DNA of 64,000 nt from Helichrysum umbraculigerum (lineage: Eukaryota; Streptophyta; Magnoliopsida; Asterales; Asteraceae): assembly GCA_949592205.1 (NCBI GenBank), contig CATIUR010000001.1:44843001-44907000 (forward strand). Reading direction: 5' to 3'. Positions within the stretch are counted from its first letter, which is position 1, and each line of letters begins with the position of its first letter. Under the pieces are notes generated by a model. It was not told the origin of the DNA. It searched no databases and saw only the letters and a program-made list of their open reading frames with translations. Of the stretch, positions 22,895-33,656 are shown piece after piece. A program made the position numbers and the translations under genes.

Positions 22895-25800
22895 TTAGTT
22901 TGTTGCCGCAGTTTGGGGGGTATCTAAAAATAGATGTGGGTGTTTCAGTCGCATTTGGTCTTCCCGTTCCCAGGTGAATTCAGGACCGCGCCTAGAATTC
23001 CACCGGACTTTAACGATGGGAATACGACTCTGTTTCAAGCGTTTGACCTCACGGTCCATGATTTCTATCGGTTCCTCGACGAAATGGAGTCTATCGTCGA
23101 TATGGATTTCGTCGAGAGGGATAACAAGTGTCTCATCAGACAGACATTTCTTCAGGTTAGAAATGTGAAAAGTGTTGTGCACGCTACTGAGTTGTGCTGG
23201 TAGCTGCAGTCGATATGCCACCGGGCCAATTCTTTCAAGAATTTCAAAAGGTCCGATGTACCTAGGGTTTAGTTTGCCGCGTTTACCAAAACGAATGACA
23301 CCTTTCCAAGGTGACACTTTCAAGAGTACTCGGTCCCCAACCTGGAACTCGAGTGGTTTGCGTCTTACGTCAGCGTAACTCTTCTGACGATCACGTGCGG
23401 CTTTCAGCCGGTTTTGAATGGTCACGATTTTCTCGGTCGTTTCATGGATGATTTCAGGACCAGTGAGTTGGCTATCGCCGATTTCGGTCCAACAAATGGG
23501 TGATCGGCACTTTCTACCATAAAGTGCCTCGAAGGGTGCAGCACCAATGCTGGTGTGGTAACTGTTGTTGTAGGAGAACTCACACAGAGGTAGGTGGTTT
23601 TCCCAGGTGTTTCCGAAGTCGATTACACATGCTCGAAGCATATCTTCAAGAGTTTGAATGGTCCGTTCACTTTGACCATCGGTTTGTGGGTGATAAGCAG
23701 TACTCAAATCAAGACGAGTACCGAGAGCTTTATGAAGCGTTTGCCAAAATCGAGAGGTGAAGCGGCTATCTCTATCGGAGATGATCGAAATGGGTATACC
23801 GTGTCGTGCTACAACCTCTTTGATGTAGATGCGAGCCAAGCGCTCCATCTTGTCGTTTTCTTTGATAGCTAGGAAATGGGCGGATTTTGTGAGACGATCT
23901 ACGATCACCCAAATGGTATCGCAACCGCTCGGTGTTTTTGGTAGCTTGTTGATGAAGTCCATGGTTATGTTTTCCCATTTCCATTGAGGTATCTCGGGTT
24001 GTTGAAGTAACCCTGAAGGTTTCTGGTATTCGGCCTTAACCTTGGCACATGTTAGACACTTACTAACATACGTGGCTATGTCAGCTTTCATGTTGGGCCA
24101 CCAATACCGTTGTTTGACGTCATGATACATCTTGTCAGAACCAGGATGTATGGAGTATCGGGATTTGTGAGCTTCATCCATGACCAAATCTCGTAGGTTC
24201 CCAAAGTTAGGTAACCAAATTCGGTTAGAGAAGTATCGGGTTCCATCGGGTTTGATTTCGAATTGTTTTTCCATGCCTCGCAAGGCCTCATTTTTGATGT
24301 TTTTCTCGTTGAGTGCTTCGAGTTGAGTGGAATGAATTTGAGTAATAAGATCATTGTGGATGGTTAAACCTAGAGCTCGAACTCGAAGGGGTTTCACTCG
24401 TTCTTTTCGGCTTAGGGCATCGGCAACAACGTTAGCCTTACCCGGGTGGTATCGGATTTCGCAGTCGTAGTCACTAAGTAACTCGACCCAACGACGTTGT
24501 CTCATGTTTAGGTCCTTCTGATCAAAGATATGTTGAAGGCTTTTGTGGTCGGTAAAGATTGTACACTTGGTACCATATAGGTAGTGTCTCCAAATTTTGA
24601 GCGCAAAAACAACGGCTCCTAGTTCGAGGTCATGAGTGGTGTAGTTCTTTTCGTGGATTTTCAGTTGCCGGGAGGCGTAAGCGATGACCTTATCACGTTG
24701 CATTAACACACAACCTAGTCCTTGATGTGAGGCGTCGCAGTAAACCACGAAATCATCGGTGCCTTCGGGTAAGGATAGGATTGGTGCACTGCAGAGTTTC
24801 TGTTTCAGAAGTTGGAAGGCTGACTCTTGTTTGTCGGTCCAATCGAATTTCTTATCTTTCTGAGTTAAGGAGGTTAATGGTTGAGCAATTCGGGAAAAAT
24901 TCTCGATGAATCGCCGGTAATACCCAGCGAGGCCTAAGAATTGTCGGACCTCGGTTGGTGTAGTTGGTGCTTTCCAGCACTTGATGGCCTCGATTTTTGC
25001 TGGATCAACACGTATCCCTTGGCTGTCGACGACATGCCCTAGGAATTGTACTGTTCGCATCCAGAACTCACACTTGGAGTACTTGGCGTATAGCTCCTCG
25101 TGTTTGAGTAATTCCAAGATAGTTTTCAGGTGTTGGCCATGTTCTGTTTCGTTGCGAGAGTAGATTAGAATGTCGTCAATGAAAACGATAACAAACTTAT
25201 CCAGGTATGGTTTGCACACCCGATTCATAAGATCCATGAATACAGCCGGTGCGTTGGTTAAGCCGAAAGGCATCACTTGGAATTCGTAATGCCCGTAGCG
25301 GGTTCGGAAAGCGGTTTTTGGGATATCAGCGTCTCGAACGCGGAGTTGGTGATAACCAGATCGAAGGTCGATCTTTGAATAAAAGCTTGAACCTTGAAGT
25401 TGGTCGAATAAGTCATCGATTCTAGGAAGTGGGTATCGGTTTTTGATGGTAAGTTTGTTCAGTTCACGGTAATCGATACACATTCTGAAGGATCCGTCCT
25501 TCTTTTTAACGAATAGGACCGGAGCTCCCCAAGGTGAGGAACTTGGTCGAATAAATCCCTTGTCCAGGAGTTCCTGTAATTGAGTGGACAACTCCTGCAA
25601 CTCGGATGGGGCTAATCTGTATGGGGCTCGTGCCACGGGTGCAGCACCGGGCACAAGGTCGATTTGGAATTCGACTTGTCTAGGCGGGGGAAGGCCTGGC
25701 AAGTCTTCGGGAAAGACTTCAGGAAAGTCTCGTACAATGGGTACATCTTCAAGTCGCTTTTCAGCCGACTTCTTTTCGGTTACGTGAGCAAGTATTGCCG

Positions 25801-27340
25801 GGTACCCTTTCCTCAGGTACTTTTGGGTTTTCATACAAGAGATGATGTTTAAGTTTCGCCTACCAGTCTCCCCCTGTATGATCAAGGTTCCACCGGTAGC
25901 GAGAGGTATACGCACAATCTTTTCAAAACAGATAATTTCAGCATGATGCTTGGACAACCAGTCCATGCCTACGATGACATCGAAGCTTCCGATTTCTACA
26001 GGGATGAGGTTTATGGGGAAAATTTCGTTGGCTAGGTTTAGAGTGCAATTAGGTATCACACTATCGGCCTCTATCAGTTTGCCATTTGCTAATTCTACTG
26101 TGAACTTAGCATCTAAGGCAGTGGGAGTAATGTTGAGTAACGGACAAAACTCATCAGATATGAAACTTTTATCAGCACCAGTATCGAATAAAACTGAAAC
26201 GGTTAGATCGTTGAGGAGAAACATACCCGTAACAACGTTGGGATCTTGACGGGCTTCTCCGGCATTGAGTACAAAAGCTCGACCACGAGGGTTGTTGTTG
26301 TTATTGTTTCTGTTGGCGTTGTTGTTGTTGCGTTTCGGGCAGTTGTTTCTGAAATGTCTGGTGTCACCGCACTCAAAACAGGCTTTTGGTGCGTTGGGGT
26401 TGGTATTTGGGTTGGGGGTTCTGCAATCTTTAGCTAGATGTCCCTGCCGTTTGCACTTGGTACAGGTACAGGGGCCTTCGTGGTGTAGAGTACACTTGGA
26501 ACAGTAAGGTTTGTTCCCAACGTACCCTTTCTTGTCCCCCGACCCTGAACCGGAAGTGTAGGCCTTAACAGTCTCGGCCTTTTTGGTTTGCTGTTGCTGC
26601 TGATTGTTGTTCCCAGACCATTTTCTCTTGTTGTCCCCTGGGGTTTTTACAGTAGGTGCCCCACGGCGAACGATTGGAGCCATAAGCTCGTGTGCCATTC
26701 GGACGGCACTTTGTATGGTCCCGGGTTTGGAAGAGATGACATTGCCTTGAATGGAATCAGGTAGCCCCCAAATGTATCTTTCGACACGTTTGGATTCAGG
26801 GTCCACCATGGATGGACAAAGGAGAGCAAGCTGGTGAAATCTGGTTGTGTAGCTAGTAATGTCGTTTCCTTGAACTGTGAGGTTCCAGAATTCATGTTCG
26901 AGCTGTTGGAGTTGCTCGCGGGGACAGTATTCTTCCCTCAACAAGTTCTTGAGTTCATCCCAAGACATTTGATAGGCAGTATCAATACCATGGGTTTGGG
27001 CGTATGAGTTCCAGAAAGTGAGTGCACCCTCAGCTAGAGTGTAGGTAGAGAATTTGACCTTGTTCTCTTCTTGGCAGTTGCATATGCGGAAAACGGACTC
27101 CATTTTCTCAATCCATCGCAAGAGACCGACGGCTCCTTCGGTTCCTTTGAAATGGAGAGGTTTACAATTCATGAAATCTTTGTGTGTGCAGGGCTTCGGC
27201 ACAGGTGGGTTGTTGCCTATCCCTCCAGGGTTTCCTTGGTTCGGATTGGGATTGTTTCTGGCAGCTTCTAGAGCTGCTTGGACCCTCTGATTTACAAGTT
27301 GCTCGATGTCAACGGAGCTCATTTGACGTTTTGGTGCCAT
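22895..27340 (-). CDS. gag-pol polyprotein of B (intact)
   Basis: 1,481 codons from the ATG at 27340 (MAPKRQ), chosen because it aligns with the gag starts of A (MPPKTR) and E1 (MPPRRQ); the frame is open 30 codons further up but that part is not conserved. Approximate residues: gag capsid region 60-250; two CCHC knuckles at 293-306 and 319-332; retropepsin DTGA near 386; reverse transcriptase with FIDD at 720-723; RNase H with YCDAS near 860 and TDHKSL; integrase HHCC zinc region 1064-1098; integrase core Asp (DRLTK) about 1146, Asp (SDRD) about 1188 and Glu (GQSER) about 1225, a DD35E-like spacing; GPY/F-like [11 protein letters not shown] about 1365; chromodomain-like tail ([15 protein letters not shown]) about 1445-1475. 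The tail should direct integration to marked chromatin, as in chromoviruses. No stop or frameshift is present, and all catalytic residues I can identify are kept. Confidence 0.97.
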   Translation of the reverse strand: MAPKRQMSSVDIEQLVNQRVQAALEAARNNPNPNQGNPGGIGNNPPVPKPCTHKDFMNCKPLHFKGTEGAVGLLRWIEKMESVFRICNCQEENKVKFSTYTLAEGALTFWNSYAQTHGIDTAYQMSWDELKNLLREEYCPREQLQQLEHEFWNLTVQGNDITSYTTRFHQLALLCPSMVDPESKRVERYIWGLPDSIQGNVISSKPGTIQSAVRMAHELMAPIVRRGAPTVKTPGDNKRKWSGNNNQQQQQTKKAETVKAYTSGSGSGDKKGYVGNKPYCSKCTLHHEGPCTCTKCKRQGHLAKDCRTPNPNTNPNAPKACFECGDTRHFRNNCPKRNNNNANRNNNNNNPRGRAFVLNAGEARQDPNVVTGMFLLNDLTVSVLFDTGADKSFISDEFCPLLNITPTALDAKFTVELANGKLIEADSVIPNCTLNLANEIFPINLIPVEIGSFDVIVGMDWLSKHHAEIICFEKIVRIPLATGGTLIIQGETGRRNLNIISCMKTQKYLRKGYPAILAHVTEKKSAEKRLEDVPIVRDFPEVFPEDLPGLPPPRQVEFQIDLVPGAAPVARAPYRLAPSELQELSTQLQELLDKGFIRPSSSPWGAPVLFVKKKDGSFRMCIDYRELNKLTIKNRYPLPRIDDLFDQLQGSSFYSKIDLRSGYHQLRVRDADIPKTAFRTRYGHYEFQVMPFGLTNAPAVFMDLMNRVCKPYLDKFVIVFIDDILIYSRNETEHGQHLKTILELLKHEELYAKYSKCEFWMRTVQFLGHVVDSQGIRVDPAKIEAIKCWKAPTTPTEVRQFLGLAGYYRRFIENFSRIAQPLTSLTQKDKKFDWTDKQESAFQLLKQKLCSAPILSLPEGTDDFVVYCDASHQGLGCVLMQRDKVIAYASRQLKIHEKNYTTHDLELGAVVFALKIWRHYLYGTKCTIFTDHKSLQHIFDQKDLNMRQRRWVELLSDYDCEIRYHPGKANVVADALSRKERVKPLRVRALGLTIHNDLITQIHSTQLEALNEKNIKNEALRGMEKQFEIKPDGTRYFSNRIWLPNFGNLRDLVMDEAHKSRYSIHPGSDKMYHDVKQRYWWPNMKADIATYVSKCLTCAKVKAEYQKPSGLLQQPEIPQWKWENITMDFINKLPKTPSGCDTIWVIVDRLTKSAHFLAIKENDKMERLARIYIKEVVARHGIPISIISDRDSRFTSRFWQTLHKALGTRLDLSTAYHPQTDGQSERTIQTLEDMLRACVIDFGNTWENHLPLCEFSYNNSYHTSIGAAPFEALYGRKCRSPICWTEIGDSQLTGPEIIHETTEKIVTIQNRLKAARDRQKSYADVRRKPLEFQVGDRVLLKVSPWKGVIRFGKRGKLNPRYIGPFEILERIGPVAYRLQLPAQLSSVHNTFHISNLKKCLSDETLVIPLDEIHIDDRLHFVEEPIEIMDREVKRLKQSRIPIVKVRWNSRRGPEFTWEREDQMRLKHPHLFLDTPQTAATN

Positions 27341-27645
27341 GATTCTGAGATAAAGAGAATACAAGGTACATAAGATTTCAGTGAGTAAGATCTTAAAATC
27401 TTTGTAGGTGTACACAAGAAGATAAAACAAGTATGTACAGCAAGATATTCAATAACACAAGGAAGCAAATTTTATAACCACACCGAGGCGCAAGTTTAAA
27501 CGATTACAAATTTTAGGAAGTTTACAAAACATGCCGGAAATTGTTACTTCCGGACTTAATACTAGAGTTTACAAAAGACAACATAAGATAGATTAGTCGG
27601 GCATATCTCGCCTCGATAGGTTACAAGATGAAGATCAAACTAGTT
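27341..27645 (-). other. ORF0-gag spacer of B
   Basis: 305 bases without a conserved frame, holding the hairpin at 27534-27553 that is shared with A and E1. Confidence 0.6.
27534..27553 (-). other. Conserved hairpin between ORF0 and gag, copy in B
   Basis: Perfect 6-bp stem CCGGAA/TTCCGG around the 8-nt loop ATTGTTAC (+ strand). The loop core ATTGTTA is the same in A and E1. Confidence 0.55.
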
Positions 27646-28365
27646 CTAACGCAAGTTTATTCGTTCCATTAGGGTGACAAGTCGGTCCACGGTTCCTGCA
27701 AGTCTGCCAGCTTGTCTGGCATTATCCTCAGCCAAGGTTAGTCGTTGTTCTAGTACTCGGGTGTACTCTTCTGCTTCTCGTGAACGTTGTTCACATTCTT
27801 CTAACCTTGCTTGAAGAAGGTCGACCGCGCCTCTATCGTCAATGACGTGTTGGTGCATCATTTCCAGAGTATTTGTCATGTTTTCTTGGTCTTGAAACAG
27901 TTGTGCAATGCGGTCATGTGATTGGCGCAGCCAGTACATTTGCACTATGTGTTGCTCTCGTTCCAGGCTTTCAAGTCTTGTCTCGTGGCGGTGAAGTCTG
28001 GCGGTTAATACGGGTACGGTGTGGTGTGTTGGTTCTTGGGTATAGGGAGAAATGTCCATGGGATCATCGGAAACCTCCATGTTTTCCTCAGACCTCCAAG
28101 TATTTAGAGTTGTGGGTAGCCAGTCCCATCTACGAGGGTAAGATGGACGGCGAGTGGTATTAGCAATGGAGTTTGAGTAAGGGCTGGCTCGAGATGATCT
28201 GGTACCCCTTGGGTGAGTACGTAACACTCGGGCTTCGCCAGTGATGTAGTAAAGTCGTTCAGGAGAGTTTGGTGCTGAAGACATAGTAACGATTTCCTCA
28301 GTAGCGGGTCGTGTTTGGGCTTCGTTTTCAGAGTTGGGAGACGTAGCGGTGGGAGTGGTTGCCAT
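27646..28365 (-). CDS. ORF0 of B, coiled-coil protein upstream of gag
   Basis: 239 codons from the ATG at 28365 (MATTP), which aligns with the ORF0 starts of A and E1; an in-frame ATG four codons upstream (28377) is also possible. Residues 1-110 are Ser/Thr/Arg/Pro-rich and poorly conserved. From about 115 to the end there are heptad-like runs (VLTARLHRHETRLESLEREQ; RLEECEQRSREAEEY; RLAGTVDRLVTLMERINLR), a probable coiled coil. The C-terminal half aligns without gaps with ORF0 of A. No zinc knuckle, protease or other known retroelement domain is visible, so it is not part of gag. It is intact and lies in the only fully intact element here, so it is probably still functional. Function unknown. 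Confidence 0.78.
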   Translation of the reverse strand: MATTPTATSPNSENEAQTRPATEEIVTMSSAPNSPERLYYITGEARVLRTHPRGTRSSRASPYSNSIANTTRRPSYPRRWDWLPTTLNTWRSEENMEVSDDPMDISPYTQEPTHHTVPVLTARLHRHETRLESLEREQHIVQMYWLRQSHDRIAQLFQDQENMTNTLEMMHQHVIDDRGAVDLLQARLEECEQRSREAEEYTRVLEQRLTLAEDNARQAGRLAGTVDRLVTLMERINLR

Positions 28366-28670
28366 TTTCTGTGGCAAGGAGTTTTAGTATACGTAAGGTT
28401 AAGGTTATATATAAATACAATAACCTAGCACATAAGCACGTATAAGGTTGGTCCCGTTCTATCCTCGGTCAAAGCCTTCTAATGCATTCCCATCCATCAT
28501 AACCATTTCAGGTCTTGCATCGATTCTTGTTTAATTGTACATAGTTGATCAAGCTATGTTAAATTAAATTCAAATGATGCAATTGCTGAACCAGTCATAA
28601 CAAATGAGGAATACTAACCTAACGGTTATAGTCTAGGTCACTAATGCAATCCTAGTTCGCTATAACCTTA
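28366..28670 (-). other. 5' leader of B between PBS and ORF0
   Basis: Non-coding and conserved with A and E1; carries the palindromic-loop hairpin at 28539-28559. Confidence 0.6.
28539..28559 (-). other. Palindromic-loop hairpin in the 5' leader of B
   Basis: Stem ACATAG/CTATGT, loop CTTGATCAA on the RNA strand. Compared with A and E1 one loop base differs, yet the palindrome is kept and even lengthened to TTGATCAA. It lies 111 nt from the PBS. Confidence 0.68.
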
Positions 28671-28683
28671 GGCTCTGATACCA
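28671..28683 (-). other. Primer binding site of B (tRNA-iMet)
   Basis: TGGTATCAGAGCC on the - strand, three bases inside the 5' LTR. Confidence 0.93.
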
Positions 28684-28686
28684 ATC

Positions 28687-31600
28687 TGTCGCACCCCCAA
28701 AACACGTGGCAGCGGAAACATAAGTTGTCATGGGGGCGCCGACCAAATTAAATATCACAACACAAGATTACAGCAAACGACCTCTATATGAGACGTTTTA
28801 ATAAAAAGTTACATTACCGTACTTTCAAATGTTTACAATAAGTCTGGAGTTCGCATAAACCGCTAAGAGATTTCTAGTACATAACTGATTATACAAAATA
28901 CAGCTAAATGCAATCTAATCTCTTGAAATTTGAAAACAATGCGACTCGAGCTAGGCTTTCCATAAGCTTCCTACTGCGGCGGGTTACCTGAGAAATACAT
29001 ACTAAAAGGTCAACATAAAGTTGGTGAGTTCATAGGTTTGTAAACAATCGTTTAGTTATGATCCACAAGATTTCAAGTTGTATCATTCAAAAATGATAGT
29101 TAAAAGTATCGTTATTCAACGATAAGTAAAAGTATTGCATAATGCAACATAAGTATACCATTTACATGAGTCTCATAGTCAAGCTTAACGTTGTTTGCCT
29201 CCGGTAAGTGTACTAATCCGATACACTTCTAAATCACAAGTAATACTGCGCCCGTGGGTTGGCTAGAGCGACTAGCCCGGACGAGGTTTGTCAAACCCTG
29301 ATAGATCTATCCAATAATACTCACGCACATATTTTAATGACTATGATGGGTAGAGGACTTTAGTGGATTATTCAGGTCTCATGCAATCCGTACGAAAAAT
29401 GTTTCAAGTTACTTGTGATCATATAAGCAGTTGTATAAAACAGTTGTATGTATTCTCACCCCAGTTGAAAAACAGTAAAAAGGGGCTATGAAACTCACCT
29501 TAGATTAGCAAGTAGCAAGCAAATACCAAATAAGCAAGCAAGCCGGTGTGCAACCTTCTAACGTCCTAAAAACGTATAAGGTTGGGTATAAGTAGATGTC
29601 TCAAAAGACCATCTATAGCGATTGTATAAGTGGGGGTCAATGTCCACTTAAGCCAATCGTGTAGGTGGAGGGTTAATGTCCACCTAAATCACAATGTAGG
29701 TGGAGGGTTAATGTCCACCTAAGGCTAGTTCATCCAACTAGTATGTCCAAATAAGTTGTTCAAGTTTGTTTATCAAAAACGTGTACGACCCGTTGGTGAA
29801 GGTTTGTAATAATAATTCGTTAAGACATTATTATTAGGATGATGTTATACTTACATATGTATAGTATGTTTCATGAGTTATAACGTTGCTTGAAGTTTAA
29901 CACTTAGTGAGAAAACTAGTTTTTAAGGATTCTGTTTCATGCGACACTTCATGCGTCACTTGCTAGTTAGGGGCGGCACTTAGGAAGTGCCGCATAATAT
30001 GCGTTTTCAGATTTAAATAGCGTCACTTAAGAAGTGTCGGATACGGGGCGTCACTAAGGCTTGGCGGCACTAAGGGTAAGTGCCGCTAATATAATAGTTC
30101 AGTCACTTCAGGCGTCACTTAGGTAGTGTCGGTATTAATAAAGTTTTTATAACAAAGGCGTCACTTATCGAGTGTCGCTATAAATCCTGGGGTCATGCGT
30201 CACTTAAGTCTGTTTGGATTTTGCTAAGTCAAAAACGTGGTCAATTATGACGGTTTGACCCGAACTTTTTACCCAAGTCATATTTCCGTAAATAAAGCTT
30301 ATAAAAGGTGTCGGTTCGTGTCGGAGTCATTCGAGATGTCGGTTTTTAATACGCATGTCAAAACTTAAGATTTTCATGTTTTCGGTTTTTGTCGGTTTAC
30401 TTCGGCACTCGATTTTAACATGTTCTAATCTGAATTTGATTCCAAAATTTTTACCAGATGTTCATGAGTGTGTCTAGTTTATAACCTGATTTTTTCCAAG
30501 ATCTATAATGTCCATTTAGATAGATAATAAATCTTTCGAAAGAACCGTACTCGGTTTTCGACAAATTTCAGGCAGTCGCAAAGATCAGAATATATACAAA
30601 AATAAGTACGGATCTGGAAAAAGTGTAAAACATGAAAGTTGTAGATCTTTTCGATACGCAAATTTTAAAAAAAAATGCATCTTCTAACTCTCAGTATTTG
30701 ATTTTATACGAATATTTTTGTGAACTGTCGATTTTTAGGCAGATTTCATGCATGTTCTTGTTTGTGTTGCAAAAACGATTTTTAACACCAAGTTTGGACA
30801 TAATCAAGTTAGATGAGCTATGTAACATATAAATCAGTAGCTTAAGATGTAAAGTAAGTAAAAGGTTTGATGATTCTCACAAAGAATGATGAAGAAGAAC
30901 AAGAGAGGATGATGATGTTGTTGATCTTGAGTTTAGCTTCTTCTTGATCTTCAAAATGGTGGTGATTTTAATGGTGATTGAAGTGGTTTTTGGGACTGGT
31001 TTTTCTCCAGAAAATGAGAGAGTATGAGAGGTGTTTTTGGTGAATGAAAATGAAAATGAAAGAGTGGGTTGCATGTATGAGGATTGGAAGTGTAAGGGAA
31101 TATCAATCATGGCATTGCATGTAATAAGAGAGGAGGAAGAAGGGTGGTGGCACATGGGGTGGCCGGCCCCCATGTGGTCCCACAAGGGGTATTTTGGTCA
31201 TTTTAAATTCCTAGCTTAAATCGTTGCGTTTTACGTTCGTTTACCCGATTGTTTAAACGTTTATTCGTACGTTAAATGTTTAGTTGACGTTTTTATTTAA
31301 CGATTTGAGTTTCGATATTTCTACTTGAAATATTTAATATAGTACTTGGAACACTTATAAAAAACGTTTCGTTAAATTATTGGCCTCGATTTGCGTGCAC
31401 GTTCTACGGAGGTTAAATCGCGTAACGTTGTTTTGAGTCGTTTAGATTAACGATATAATTTGGATAAATTTCCATTGAAGTATTATTTGAAATACTTAAT
31501 TTAGGTTGTCAATTTAATTTTTGACTTTCGTTTGGTTGTCGAAATAAATTCGCGCGTTATCGTTGCGTTTGAGACGTTTTAACCGAAACGTCTAGGTTTT

Positions 31601-31927
31601 TCGAGTATTATTTTAGCAAAATAATAAATAATGATAAATAACTTCTAAAAATAGATTATAGTTATTTATAGAAAGTTTTTCACCAACGTCCGTATTTCTA
31701 CTGTGTCGGACTCCGTCCGGTCGTTTTGCACAATTTCACCAAATTGCGTAAGCGTAATTACAACTAATTACGTAAGCGTAATATATATCAATTACGGGAG
31801 TGTATATTCACATAAATATACAAATAGTTACAAGTAATTACAAGTATTTAGCCTAATATTAAACTAAACACACGTAATTAGGGTTTCAAGTAGGATTATC
31901 AGTAACCCTAAATCGTCGGGTGTCACA
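28687..31927 (-). repeat. 5' LTR of B (3,241 bp)
   Basis: Offset exactly 9,066 bp from the 3' LTR over its full length, including identical small frames and the palindromic array at about 29937-30216. It ends at the duplication ACGTA. Confidence 0.95.
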
Positions 31928-32931
31928 ACGTAGTAGGCGACGTCGCTATGTGCGACTTCGCAATTCAATGCGACGTTAGGTGCGACGTCGCTAAGGCGAC
32001 GTTATTGATTTCTGTGCGACGTTATACGCGACGTCGCAAAGGCTCCAGGCCAGATGCGACGTTACGGGCAGTTGGCCGGATTTTGTGTCGAAAACGAGTT
32101 TCCCGGCCACCGTTCGGTCCAATATTTTTACCCAACCCAAATATGGACATTATAAGCTTAAACAAACAATTATAAGTCGAAAACAATAGAAAACGAGAGG
32201 TGTCGGGATTTGTCGGAGACTTACTAAGTGTCGGATCAAAAATCCAAAAAGATAGGATGATAGATCGTGATGCGGTGAGTCTTTTATTCCAAAGAGCCGA
32301 GATGATCCGAGCGGGTTTGATGTTGTTATTTTGAGATTTTGTGAATGTGTGTGTGTTTGGTAAATTGAGAGAAAAAGAGAGGGAGGAGAGAGAGAGAGTT
32401 GAGTGGTGAATGAGAGGAAAGAAAAGGGGAGTGGGAGGTTATCCTCCCATTTTCCGGTCTCCGTCCTTCGTGCGGTGTTCGTTTACTCCGTCGTTTAAAC
32501 GTTACATAATTATTTTACATATTAAATGGTAAGTTTTAAAATACGAATTATTACACGATATTTTATTTAAACATTTTACAAATCAATTTACATTTGAGTT
32601 ACAAAATGTAAGTTTGTTTATTTAGTTTGCAAGTTTTAATATTTTAAATTGTGTAAGTTTTGTCTGTACGATACGAATGAATACGAAATATTATCATAAT
32701 AATATTTTTGATATAACAACATTATTTAATAAAATTGGTCAACAACGTCCGTATTAAATTGAATCGAAATACATTCGATTTAAATTGCATACGATTTAAC
32801 CAAATCGCATTTTCGTATATATTCAACAATATATATAATTCGATACATTAATTAGCCTAACACAGAACTAATTACATGTATTAACATATGATTAGGCACT
32901 AATTACTAGTCCTAATTTGGCGGGTGTTACA
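31928..32931 (-). repeat. 5' LTR of A, outer part
   Basis: Resumes after B at ACGTA, continues the GCGACGTT/GACGTC array to about 32065 and ends GGCGGGTGTTACA at 32931. Its last 776 bp equal the surviving 3' LTR of A at 11801-12576. Confidence 0.92.
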
Positions 32932-32961
32932 ATAACTAACCATCAATCCTAGATTATATAA

Positions 32962-33534
32962 GGTAAATTGTTGAAAAAGTACAATCTACTTTCACTATAT
33001 ATTCTATTAAGTACATCTACTATTTTTTTTTTTATTGAAAAAGTCACTCAACTCTTTGATAATATTCAATTACCTACCTCAACTATTTATTCGATCGAAA
33101 AAGTCACCAAACAATTTAATAGTATACTAATAAATCCCTTTAGACTTTTTTGTAATTGATAAAGTCTCCTTACTATTTTTGTTTATTTTAAACGTACATA
33201 TATCTTTTACTAAAAGAGTCATTTTTGTATCCAATAATCGTAAGCTGACATATATGTATCATTAGAATTTTTAAAAGGACACATTAGACAGTCTTACATG
33301 CTAAATATATGATACAAGTGCTCTAAAAAGCACAACAAAAATAACAAATATTTTCTTTTGTCTAAGATCGTATGCAGTTACATAGTTGAGTGACTTTTTC
33401 AATCAAAAAATTAGTAGAGGTACTTAATCGAATATTATCTAATAGTTGAGTTACTTTTTCAATCAAAAAATTAGTAGAGGTACTTGATTAAATATATAGT
33501 CATAGTTTGGTGTACTTTTTTTTGACAATTTCCC
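32962..33534. mobile_element. 573-bp Mutator-type MITE with long inverted repeats
   Basis: Left end GGTAAATTGTTGAAAAAGTA, right end (reverse complement) GGGAAATTGTCAAAAAAAAG. The inverted similarity continues for about 150 bp per side, including the repeated phrase ATTGAAAAAGTCACTCAAC. A perfect 9-bp duplication ATTATATAA flanks it (32953-32961, 33535-33543). No coding capacity. The inverted repeats are more diverged than those of the MITE at 8973, so it is older. Confidence 0.8.
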
Positions 33535-33543
33535 ATTATATAA

Positions 33544-33656
33544 AAGAACATGCTAACATACTTATCGAAAGCGTCGGTGCTTGAAAATAATAGATGAAAA
33601 TACATAAATTTATTCGTGTTTTCATCAAGCATCAACTAAAAATTATATATACGTTA
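33544..33656. other. Flank between the MITE and element G
   Basis: AT-rich sequence in which I see no gene or repeat. It may be part of the older background into which the MITE and G inserted. Confidence 0.4.

Larger units (their letters stand above)
19621..31927 (-). mobile_element. B: complete, intact Tekay-type chromovirus (12,307 bp)
   Basis: Flanked by the perfect 5-bp duplication ACGTA (19616-19620, 31928-31932). Both LTRs are exactly 3,241 bp (19621-22861 and 28687-31927) and showed no difference in the stretches I compared. PBS, PPT, ORF0 and an uninterrupted gag-pol are present on the - strand. It is inserted in the 5' LTR of A, which continues on both sides. All this marks a recent insertion of a probably autonomous element. 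Confidence 0.96.
11801..32931 (-). mobile_element. A: Tekay-type chromovirus (Ty3/Gypsy), interrupted by B and S1
   Basis: The element reads on the - strand. It comprises a partial 3' LTR (11801-12576), PPT, gag-pol (12611-17065), ORF0 (17355-17840), PBS (18153-18165) and a 5' LTR split by element B (18169-19620 and 31933-32931). The left part of its 3' LTR, beyond the S1 insertion point, is missing. The surviving 776 bp of the 3' LTR align without gaps to 32156-32931 and I count about five differences, so A is fairly recent despite two stop codons in pol. The right flank begins ATAAC; the left target duplication is lost. Confidence 0.9.

Noticed and set aside
23500..26437. Many + strand ORFs of 60-100 codons inside the Gypsy pol regions (for example 23500-23760, 25950-26249)
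   Set aside because: They are antisense or shifted-frame shadows of the gag-pol frames on the - strand and recur at matching positions in A, B and E.
22895..27430. Start of B gag-pol at 27430
   Set aside because: The 30 upstream codons are hydrophobic, unconserved and lie in the ORF0-gag spacer; ATG at 27340 aligns with A and E1.
21566..31219. Paired small ORFs (21566-21766, 21811-22119, 21965-22153 and their copies at +9066)
   Set aside because: They are identical only because they lie in the two LTRs of B. They have no recognisable domain and overlap each other on both strands.
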